Below are positions 56,777 to 64,000 of a stretch of DNA of 64,000 nt, piece after piece. The notes under the pieces are model-generated. The model saw nothing but the letters and a program-made list of their open reading frames with translations, did no database searches and was not told the origin of the DNA. The position numbers and the translations under genes are program-made. Positions within the stretch are counted from its first letter, which is position 1, and every line of letters starts with the position of its first letter. The stretch comes from Vibrio gigantis (lineage in GTDB: Bacteria; Pseudomonadota; Gammaproteobacteria; Enterobacterales; Vibrionaceae): positions 3,286,001 through 3,350,000 of the forward strand of contig NZ_AP025492.1 of the NCBI RefSeq assembly GCF_024347515.1. Direction: 5' to 3'.

Positions 56777-59700
56777 TTAACTCACACGATTCAATACCGC
56801 TCTGAGTTTTAGTGGCTTCACTGGCTTAGCAATAAAGCTAAAGCTGTTGGCCTTTATCGCTGCCAACATGTCATCGGTTCTATCGGCACTGATGATGACC
56901 CCTTCAAAAGAGTCTCCAAGGCGCAATCGACACTGCTGTAAGACTTCAAGGCCTGTTCGACCATTGTCGAGACGATAATCCGAGAAAATGACATTCGGCT
57001 GCCAGCCATCGTCGAGACACTTCAAGCTTTCGACCAGGTCAACCGCCGTCTTAACCTCACAGCCCCAACGTCCAATCAAGTTTTCCATACCGACTAAAAT
57101 TTCTCGTTCATTGTCGACACACAATATCTTGAGATGCTCGATGTCGCTGGTCACCACTGGTGTCGAAGCTTGCACTACTGGAGCCACTTTTTCTGCTCGA
57201 GCTAAGGTGATGGAAAAAACACTGCCTTGACCCGGCCATGAACGCATCGAAATTTGATGCCCAAGCACATGAGCAATACCTTTGGAGATGGCTAGCCCTA
57301 GCCCCAACCCTTGGTCAGCACGAACTTGGCTACCACGCGTAAACTCTTCGAAGATCTCTTGTTGCTTGTCTTCATCAATACCAGTTCCATTATCCCACAC
57401 ATCGATTCGTACCTGACCGTTCACTCGCCTCGCACCAAGCACCACTTTTCCTTCGGGGTTATAACGGAAAGCATTGGTCAAAAAGTTCTGAATCACACGC
57501 CTCAATAACTTAGGGTCTGAGTGAATGAACAATGACGATGGGATCATCTGAAACTCAATTTTTTGTTGTCTCGCTAAGGCACTAAATTCCGCATTCAAGT
57601 TAGTTAGTACGTCATGCACGGCAATCGCGTGAATGTTGGTTTCCAATTTCCCAGATTCCAATCGAGAGATATCTAGCAAGTCACCAATCAGATCTTCTGC
57701 AGCGCCTAGCGCACTCTCGATGTGAGACGAAAGCTGCTTCACCTCTTGCTCTTTTGCCACCTCAGAAAGTGACGAAGCAAACAGGCGGGCGGCGTTGAGC
57801 GGCTGCATCAAATCGTGGCTTACTGCGGCAAGAAAACGGCTCTTGGATTGTGATTCTTGATCTGAAATTTGAGTCGCCTTTACCAAGCGATGGTTCAGCT
57901 TTTCGAGCTCTTGGGTTCGTTCGTGCACTCTCGATTCCAAGCTTTCATTGGCATCTTTTAGCGCTTGCTCTGCTTGTCGGAATACAGTGATATCGGTAAA
58001 ACTCATCACAAAACCACCACTTGGCATCGGGTTACCTTGCACCTCAATCACTCGACCATCAGGACGGATGCGGGAAGAGGTGTGCCGAGTACCTTGTTCA
58101 AGGTGATAAACACGACGACGAACGTGATCTTCAGGGTCACCAGGGCCACACAAGCCTTGCTCAGCATTATGGCGAATCACATCTGAAATGGGTCGCCCAA
58201 CCTGAATTAAACCCGCAGGGAACTCAAACAGTTCTAAGTAACGTTGGTTCCACGCCACCAGCCTCATCTGTTTATCAACAACCGCAATACCTTGACCGAT
58301 ATGTTCAATCGCGCCTTGCAATAAACCACGACTGAAATCATACAGTTCAGAGGCTTCATCAACGATGGTCGCAACCTCTTCAAGCTGCATGTTTCTTCCT
58401 TGTAAGGCGGAAGTGAGTACTAACTTAGCAGATGAAGCACCGAATACACCGGCGAGTACGCGCTCTGCGTGTCGAATTAAACTCGCAGGGGCTTGTTGAT
58501 TAGGGAGTAACGGCTGACCGTGTTGCTGCCAATAGCTATGTAAGGCACTTTTCGCACGCTTGCGCCCCACAAAACGCGACGCTAGCATCTCTAACTCAGC
58601 GACTGTCACACGGTTCTGATAAAGGCTGATATTCTCGTTCTCAGGCAGTGGCGTACCAACGAATGCCGCTGATTGTAAGCGCTCACTTAGGCTTGGCCTA
58701 GTCATCATCGAAACCACGGCATAGCACAAGGTATTGAGCACAATACTCAGCACAATTCCCCAGTTCGAGCTGCTGATATCCCAACTTCTGAGTAGCTCTG
58801 GTGGTGTGATGATCCAAAGTAAAAGGTTACTGTCACTGTCGCCAGCCAACATGCTGGTTTGACTCATCAGGGTAATAAGCCAAATCAATGAGCCGACCAT
58901 TAAGCCGACATACACGCCCTTACGGTTACCTGGCCGCCAGTACAAACCACCAATAAGTGCTGGCGCGAATTGAGCAATCGCAGCAAAAGAAAGGAAGCCG
59001 ATCGCCGACAAGGAATGAATGGTATCGAGCGCCTGATAAAACAGCCAAGCACCCAGTAACAAAAGTAAAATAAGCCCGCGACGAATCACCAATAGCAACC
59101 CAGAGAAATGGCGATGAGTCCTTTGGGTTAAGCGCATACGGCGCAGCAATAGCGGCATCACTAAATCATTCGACACCATGATCGCCAATGCAATGGTTGA
59201 CACAATCACCATACCACTCGCCGCAGAAGTACCACCGAGGAAAGCGAGCAAGGCAATGTGATTGGCACCTTCAGCCATCGGCACACTGATCACATAGGTA
59301 TCAGCGGGCATATCGGTTAATAGTCCCTGACCAGCCCATGCAATCGGCAGAACAAACAGCCCCATCAAAATCAGATAAAGGGGAAATAGCCAACGAGCGG
59401 TGTGCAGATCTTGGGGGCGTTCGTTTTCAACTACCATGGTATGGAATTGGCGTGGCAAACAGACAATTGCCAACATGGTTAAAACGGTATGAATAATTAA
59501 GGTCGGAATATTCGGAGATTCGTAGGTGGAAGTAGCCACATCAAGCAGGTCGATTTTATCGCTGCTCATCGCCAGATACATGATGAACAGGCCAACAATC
59601 AAGAACGCCGCCAGCTTAACGATCGACTCAAACGCCACCGCCATCATCATGCCACGGTGATGCTCTGTGTTGTCGATGTGCCTCGTACCAAACAGCATGG

Positions 59701-60208
59701 TAAAGATAGCTAATGCGCCGACCACAAACCAAGACACATGATAGTCCTGATAACCGAAATCTTGCGCCAAATTCGGGGCTACAATATCAAGCCCCATAGT
59801 GATACCTCGCAGTTGCAGCGCGATATAAGGAAGAATACCGACCACTGCAATAACGGTCACCGCCACCGCTAAGCCCTGAGATTTTCCGTAACGAGCCGCG
59901 ATAAAGTCGGCAATGGAGGTGATGTGTTCACGCTTCGCTATCAAGATTAGCCGCGCTAAGATCCTCCACCCCAGTGTAAAGACCAGAATCGGGGCGAGAT
60001 AGATGGGTAAAAAGGACCAAGGGTTATTGCTCGCCTGCCCGACCGTTCCATAGAAAGTCCAAGAGGTACAATACACCGCAATCGAAAGGCTATAGATCCA
60101 CGGACGCCAACGCGATAGCCAACGAACCTGTCTGTCTCCATACCAAGCGATCAAAAATAACACGCCCAAGTAGGCTAAAGAGACTGGAATTACTACCCAT
60201 CCTTGCAT
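56777..60208 (-). CDS. crbS: hybrid sensor kinase with SLC5 transporter domain, CrbS
   Basis: Sensor of the acetate switch that signals to CrbR (known in vibrios). The start MQGWVVIPVSLAYLGVLF (60208) follows AAAGGG; a frame to 60262 runs into the upstream terminator and is rejected. About 1143 residues: an SLC5/SSS-like membrane domain of about 12-13 helices (1-500), a linker, a PAS domain (about 620-735), a coiled coil, the His box VSHDLMQPLNAARLF near residue 795, an ATPase domain (NAFRYNPEGK, DNGTGIDE, GLGLGLAI) and a C-terminal receiver with Asp in VIFSDYRLDNG near 1074. Transported ligand may be the signal. Confidence 0.9.
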   Translation of the reverse strand: MQGWVVIPVSLAYLGVLFLIAWYGDRQVRWLSRWRPWIYSLSIAVYCTSWTFYGTVGQASNNPWSFLPIYLAPILVFTLGWRILARLILIAKREHITSIADFIAARYGKSQGLAVAVTVIAVVGILPYIALQLRGITMGLDIVAPNLAQDFGYQDYHVSWFVVGALAIFTMLFGTRHIDNTEHHRGMMMAVAFESIVKLAAFLIVGLFIMYLAMSSDKIDLLDVATSTYESPNIPTLIIHTVLTMLAIVCLPRQFHTMVVENERPQDLHTARWLFPLYLILMGLFVLPIAWAGQGLLTDMPADTYVISVPMAEGANHIALLAFLGGTSAASGMVIVSTIALAIMVSNDLVMPLLLRRMRLTQRTHRHFSGLLLVIRRGLILLLLLGAWLFYQALDTIHSLSAIGFLSFAAIAQFAPALIGGLYWRPGNRKGVYVGLMVGSLIWLITLMSQTSMLAGDSDSNLLLWIITPPELLRSWDISSSNWGIVLSIVLNTLCYAVVSMMTRPSLSERLQSAAFVGTPLPENENISLYQNRVTVAELEMLASRFVGRKRAKSALHSYWQQHGQPLLPNQQAPASLIRHAERVLAGVFGASSAKLVLTSALQGRNMQLEEVATIVDEASELYDFSRGLLQGAIEHIGQGIAVVDKQMRLVAWNQRYLELFEFPAGLIQVGRPISDVIRHNAEQGLCGPGDPEDHVRRRVYHLEQGTRHTSSRIRPDGRVIEVQGNPMPSGGFVMSFTDITVFRQAEQALKDANESLESRVHERTQELEKLNHRLVKATQISDQESQSKSRFLAAVSHDLMQPLNAARLFASSLSEVAKEQEVKQLSSHIESALGAAEDLIGDLLDISRLESGKLETNIHAIAVHDVLTNLNAEFSALARQQKIEFQMIPSSLFIHSDPKLLRRVIQNFLTNAFRYNPEGKVVLGARRVNGQVRIDVWDNGTGIDEDKQQEIFEEFTRGSQVRADQGLGLGLAISKGIAHVLGHQISMRSWPGQGSVFSITLARAEKVAPVVQASTPVVTSDIEHLKILCVDNEREILVGMENLIGRWGCEVKTAVDLVESLKCLDDGWQPNVIFSDYRLDNGRTGLEVLQQCRLRLGDSFEGVIISADRTDDMLAAIKANSFSFIAKPVKPLKLRAVLNRVS

Positions 60209-60230
60209 TGAAAACCCTTTCATCATCCAT

Positions 60231-60260
60231 AAAAAAACCTCTCCATAGGGGAGAGGTTTC
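60231..60260 (-). terminator. terminator after the MFS gene
   Basis: AAACCTCTCC pairs with GGGAGAGGTTT; the A-run at 60231-60237 is a T-run on the minus strand. It separates the MFS gene from crbS. Confidence 0.87.
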
Positions 60261-60339
60261 ATTTAACTAAGGATGAGTCATTAACTCAATCGCATCGCTT
60301 AAATTCTGTGCTTTAGACTCTAATAATCGCGATTGGTTA

Positions 60340-61521
60340 TCAGCTACGAACTTCTGATTCAGTTTGGTTAACTTCAACCACCGAGCTTCTTTCATCTAGC
60401 TTGATAAACAGAGCAATTGCTCCCATCGCAGCCATTGCCCAGAAGATATTCGCGCCCCACAACTCGTAGCCCCAACCACTTAAGGTGGTCATTAATGCAA
60501 TAAAGGCGCCCAATGGAATCGCGTTATACAGAGCTTGTAACGCAACCATCTTGTTTTGTTCTTGAGATTGAATGTATTGAATAGCAGCGATATGTGCCAT
60601 GGCGAACGTCACGCCGTGAAGTAGTTGAACCAGAATCAAACCAATAATTGCCGTGGTTGATGCGGTAATTCCCCAGCGAGCCATTACCCCTAATGCCGCG
60701 ACTACAAACAGAGTACGTAATGCTAACCCAGAGAACAGTCTCTTACTCAGAGCAAATACGGCGACTTCTGCAACCACACCTAAGCTCCACAAGTAACCAA
60801 TAATCGCCTCAGAGTGACCCGCCTCTTTCCAATAAATCGCACTAAAGCTGTAGTAAGCCGCGTGGCTACCTTGCAGTAGCGCCATCAAAGCTAAAAACTT
60901 AACTACCGATGATTCACGTAGCAACTCACCCAGTTTCGGGCGCACCGCTTGCTCTTGAGAGTGCGTCACTGGCATAACGTTAGGATTTCTCATCGCCAAT
61001 ACTAATGACATCAGCACACCGGCAAAAGCAGTATACAAGATCATGTCAGTACCGAATTGCGCAACTAAATAACCAACAACAGTTGAACCTGCGATAAACG
61101 CAATTGAACCCCATAAGCGAGTTCGCCCATAATCAAGCATATTAAGGCGGCTGTAGTGATTCGCCATCGCATCCGAGAGTGGAATGATTGGCCCATAGCA
61201 TAGGTTAAACAGAACCGTTGCTAACAGCATCAATATAAAACTGCCGCCAGTGAAGAAATGGAAGCCAACAAACAGCAGTGCCGCGAAGCTCAAACAACGC
61301 AAAGCTGGCATTAAATGCTCAACTTTATGGATACGTGGCGTAATCACCAGGTTAGCTACACAACGCGTCGCAAAGCCAATACCAATAAGGACACCAATGT
61401 CACCCGCAGACACGCCTTGGTCTTCAAACCACAGCGCCCAAAATGGCAAATAAACACCATAGGCAAAAAAGAAACCAAGAAAATACTGGGAGATCCAGCC
61501 ATAAGGAGAAGGGCTAAACAT
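60340..61521 (-). CDS. HcaT-like MFS transporter
   Basis: Inner-membrane major-facilitator protein of the 3-phenylpropionate-permease (HcaT/YfcJ-like) branch. The ATG at 61521 gives MFSPSPYGWISQYFLGFFFAYGV after a TAGG site, 393 residues; an extension to 61626 is unconserved. Twelve helices are visible; family motifs include YGVYLPFWALWF, LCYGPIIPLSDAMANHY and LDYGRTRLWGSIAF. The substrate is unknown. It lies upstream of crbS on the same strand but with a terminator between, so it is not simply the first gene of a crbS operon. Confidence 0.83.
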   Translation of the reverse strand: MFSPSPYGWISQYFLGFFFAYGVYLPFWALWFEDQGVSAGDIGVLIGIGFATRCVANLVITPRIHKVEHLMPALRCLSFAALLFVGFHFFTGGSFILMLLATVLFNLCYGPIIPLSDAMANHYSRLNMLDYGRTRLWGSIAFIAGSTVVGYLVAQFGTDMILYTAFAGVLMSLVLAMRNPNVMPVTHSQEQAVRPKLGELLRESSVVKFLALMALLQGSHAAYYSFSAIYWKEAGHSEAIIGYLWSLGVVAEVAVFALSKRLFSGLALRTLFVVAALGVMARWGITASTTAIIGLILVQLLHGVTFAMAHIAAIQYIQSQEQNKMVALQALYNAIPLGAFIALMTTLSGWGYELWGANIFWAMAAMGAIALFIKLDERSSVVEVNQTESEVRS

Positions 61522-61758
61522 AAATAACCTATAAAATGTGCGGAAAAAGGCAGAACCAATTATGCCTACGTCGCATACGATGAAAAAGGGAATTATTGAG
61601 GAGATAGCATTCCTGTATTCAATCAATATCGATATCCCATTTGACTAAGGTATCCGGCGCTCACCCGCCCCCACGATCGCATTTAGACTAAAGTCGTCTA
61701 GAGCTTCGCTGGTAATTTGTCACACTGAAAAGAGACTCCCATACCCTTGCGATTGCTT

Positions 61759-63585
61759 ATGCCTGACAAATTTAATATGCAGCACCCGCCCTTCGATAGC
61801 TTGTCTGAAACCGAACAGCTAACGCTGCGCTCAGCTTTAGATGTGGTTTATTACCGAGCACACGAGGTGATATTGGAGGCAGACCGCCCAAGTCGCCATC
61901 TGCATATTCTGATTAAAGGCGCTGTTGAAGAGCGCGCGAGCAGTGATGGAGAGATCTACGCACACTATGCCAATGACGATATCTTCGATGTACGCAGTCA
62001 ATTTGAGCCTCACACCAAACACCAATATATCGCACTTGAAGATACGCTAAGTTATCTACTGCCAACCGATGTCTTTCTCGAGCTTTACCACGCCAATGGC
62101 CAGTTTGCCGCTTACTTTGATAGCAACCTTTCGACCCGAAAAGCGCTAATTGAAGCCGCTCAACAGCAGCAGAATCTTGCTGAGTTCATACTGACCAAAG
62201 TCGACGACTCGATTTACCACCCACCACTGATACTCGAACCTAACCAACCGATTAATCAAGTAACTCAAACCCTTAAAGAGCAAGGTTTAGACTCGGCTCT
62301 GGTTCATTTAGATCATGATGTTCTAAAAGCTTTTGGATCATTATGTTCCTTCCCGTATGGAATTGTCACACGAACCAATTTATTGCACGCGGTGATGCTC
62401 GATAATCGTCCACTCGATACGGCGGTTGGCGAGATAGCAACCTTCCCTGTTTTGCATGTTAATCAAGGCGACTTCTTATTTAACGCCATGATCACCATGA
62501 CCCGAAATCGCGTAAAAAGGCTGATGGTTTGTGATGGTCAAAACGCAGTGGGTATGGTCGATATGACGCAAATACTCAGCGCGTTCTCCACTCACTCGCA
62601 CGTGCTTACTTTGCGAATTGCGCGGGCCACCAGCATTGAAGAGTTGGCCATGGCATCCAACAAACAGCGTCAATTGGTCGAAAGCCTACTCAGTAACGGT
62701 ATTCGCACACGCTTTATCATGGAGCTAATTTCTGCCGTAAATGAACAGATTATAGAGAAAGCGTTTGAGCTGGTTATCCCGCCAGCGCTGCACAATCATT
62801 GCTGCCTGATCGTGCTGGGTTCTGAAGGACGCGGGGAGCAAATTCTCAAAACCGATCAAGACAACGCTCTGATTATTCAAGATGGTTTGGAATGGCACCA
62901 GTGCCAAAGTGCCATGAACGACCTCACCCATACCCTGCAACAATTAGGTTACCCACTGTGCCCTGGCAATGTGATGGTCAACAATCCCAAATGGGTACAT
63001 TCACAGCAAGAGTGGAAACAAACTCTGACGAGTTGGGTAAAAAAAGCGACGCCAGATACGGTGATGGATATTGCGATTATGGCGGATGCACACGCAGTTG
63101 CAGGCAATAGAGATCTGCTACTCCCTGTTAAGCAGCACTTGAGTGATTTGATGCTCGGACAAGAATTAATTCTTACGGAATTCTGCCGCCCCGCGCTGAA
63201 CTTCTCGGTTCCCCTCACCCTATTTGGCAATGTGAAGCAATCCAAGTCAGGGCTCGACATCAAACAGGGCGGTATTTTCCCTATCGTGCACGGTGTGAGA
63301 GCACTTTGCCTTGAACATGGTGTCACGGTAAACAACACCTTTGAACGTATTGAACAGTTGGTCATCAAGAAAGTGCTCGAGCAAAGTACCGCCGATAACC
63401 TTAATGAAGCGCTCAAACAATTCTTTAAGTGGCGCTTAACCCAAAGACTTTCTCAACAGCACAGCAGCAACAAGATTAACGTCAAACTAATGGAGCGAGC
63501 AGACAGAGATCTGCTTCGTCATAGCCTGCATGTGGTGAAAAAATTCAAACAATGGCTCGGCTATCACTATCAGATACGAGATTAG
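61759..63585 (+). CDS. cNMP-binding / CBS / DUF294 nucleotidyltransferase-like protein
   Basis: A multi-domain signalling-type protein of about 608 residues. Order: a cyclic-nucleotide-binding-like domain (about 10-125), two CBS domains (about 155-275; TRTNLLHAVM and RVKRLMVCDG regions), and a GlnD-like nucleotidyltransferase (DUF294) with LGSEGRGEQILKTDQDNALI near 352, then its C-terminal helical domain. GSEGR...TDQDN are the catalytic-type residues. Start is uncertain: ATG at 61759 chosen, TTG 61747 and ATG 61777 are alternatives. It precedes an exonuclease gene by 11 bases. In related vibrios this pair lies near acs and crbS (recalled). Confidence 0.85.
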   Translation: MPDKFNMQHPPFDSLSETEQLTLRSALDVVYYRAHEVILEADRPSRHLHILIKGAVEERASSDGEIYAHYANDDIFDVRSQFEPHTKHQYIALEDTLSYLLPTDVFLELYHANGQFAAYFDSNLSTRKALIEAAQQQQNLAEFILTKVDDSIYHPPLILEPNQPINQVTQTLKEQGLDSALVHLDHDVLKAFGSLCSFPYGIVTRTNLLHAVMLDNRPLDTAVGEIATFPVLHVNQGDFLFNAMITMTRNRVKRLMVCDGQNAVGMVDMTQILSAFSTHSHVLTLRIARATSIEELAMASNKQRQLVESLLSNGIRTRFIMELISAVNEQIIEKAFELVIPPALHNHCCLIVLGSEGRGEQILKTDQDNALIIQDGLEWHQCQSAMNDLTHTLQQLGYPLCPGNVMVNNPKWVHSQQEWKQTLTSWVKKATPDTVMDIAIMADAHAVAGNRDLLLPVKQHLSDLMLGQELILTEFCRPALNFSVPLTLFGNVKQSKSGLDIKQGGIFPIVHGVRALCLEHGVTVNNTFERIEQLVIKKVLEQSTADNLNEALKQFFKWRLTQRLSQQHSSNKINVKLMERADRDLLRHSLHVVKKFKQWLGYHYQIRD

Positions 63586-63596
63586 GCGATTGAACG

Positions 63597-64000
63597 ATGA
63601 ATAGGTTGGTTCGCTATTACTGGCATCACAAGCTCAAAGGCTCTCCCTATCAGCCTCTCTTTACTGCGCCAATTGATCACGAATATGTCTCACTCGATTG
63701 CGAAACCACCAGCCTAGACCCCAATCAGGCAGAATTAGTTACTATTGCCGCGACAAAGATCATCGGTAACCGAATCATTACCAGCCAACCTTTTGAAGTC
63801 CGATTGCGCGCCCCTCAATCGCTCGATTGCAATTCAATAAAAATCCACCGTATTCGTCATCAAGATCTAAAGCACGGCATCGAAGAAAAACAGGCTTTAG
63901 TTGAGTTACTGGATTTCATCGGGAATCGTCCTTTAGTCGGCTATCACATCCGTTATGATAAAAAAATTCTCGACCGCGCCAGTTTAAAACAACTTGGATT
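63597..64000 (+). CDS. DEDDh 3'-5' exonuclease (DnaQ-like), 3' end outside window
   Basis: About 134 residues are visible, open at the window end. It begins MNRLVRYYWHHKLKGSPYQ. ExoI motif is YVSLDCETTSLDP (Asp and Glu), and ExoII is YHIRYDKKIL (Asp) near residue 122. This is the proofreading-type exonuclease fold of DnaQ, RNase T and related orphan exonucleases. It is cotranscribed with the DUF294 gene, 11 bases away. The role of the pair is not established; in many gammaproteobacteria the two genes stay together. Confidence 0.88.
   Translation, partial: MNRLVRYYWHHKLKGSPYQPLFTAPIDHEYVSLDCETTSLDPNQAELVTIAATKIIGNRIITSQPFEVRLRAPQSLDCNSIKIHRIRHQDLKHGIEEKQALVELLDFIGNRPLVGYHIRYDKKILDRASLKQLG

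Noticed and set aside
60209..60262. Upstream extension of crbS by 18 codons
   Set aside because: It runs into the terminator of the preceding MFS gene and lacks a ribosome site.

Overview
The window reads as chromosomal backbone of a marine Vibrio (Vibrionaceae, Gammaproteobacteria). The evidence is the quorum-sensing regulator gene aphA next to ppc, the order priA-cytR-ftsN-hslVU-menA-rraA-zapB-glpX, the cpxP/cpxRA-sodA-trmL-fxsA-aspA-dcuA block, an arginine deiminase operon joined to pyrBI and an ArgR-type regulator, and a CrbR/CrbS acetate-switch neighbourhood. I see no rRNA, tRNA, IS element, phage gene or CRISPR array. Nearly every base is explained by conserved genes, so the interesting material is mostly regulatory.

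Layout. 1-4082: arginine biosynthesis (argC-argB-argG leftward, argE rightward) from a shared control region with tandem ArgR-like boxes. 4340-7859: ppc and aphA, with candidate Qrr pairing sites in the aphA leader. 7969-13248: methionine regulon (metF, metBL, metJ) with tandem MetJ boxes in front of metF and between metB and metJ. 13456-15297: single-domain malic enzyme and rpmE. 15627-25241: priA, cytR, ftsN, hslVU (sigma32-like promoter), menA, rraA, zapB, glpX. 25421-30748: a SufR-like Cys-rich regulator, DUF3135, DUF805 and CHMI-family genes, tpiA, pfkA, fieF. 30911-34927: Cpx envelope-stress genes, Fur-controlled sodA, trmL. 35114-38862: fxsA, aspA, dcuA.

39372-47699 is a nitrogen/arginine block: YfcC-type transporter, arcA, arcC, ornithine carbamoyltransferase, then pyrBI behind a leader-peptide attenuator, then an ArgR-family protein. 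Arginine is deiminated to citrulline, split to ornithine and carbamoyl phosphate, and carbamate kinase recovers ATP. Aspartate transcarbamoylase uses the same carbamoyl phosphate for pyrimidines. The ArgR-like protein has Asn where E. coli ArgR has the ligand-contacting Asp128.

47875-64000: dsbD, then a carbon-overflow and iron-related region: crbR, cvrA, a small/large sodium:solute symporter pair, a Fur-box-controlled small gene with fumC, crbS, an HcaT-like MFS transporter, a cNMP/CBS/DUF294 protein and the start of a DEDDh exonuclease that runs off the window.

I did not find a wholly new multi-gene system. The best leads are the natural D128N-type ArgR beside the arginine deiminase genes, a perfect hairpin that buries the sodA ribosome binding site, a palindrome shared between pyrB and argR upstream regions, long hairpins at both arc gene junctions, and a SufR-like four-cysteine regulator.
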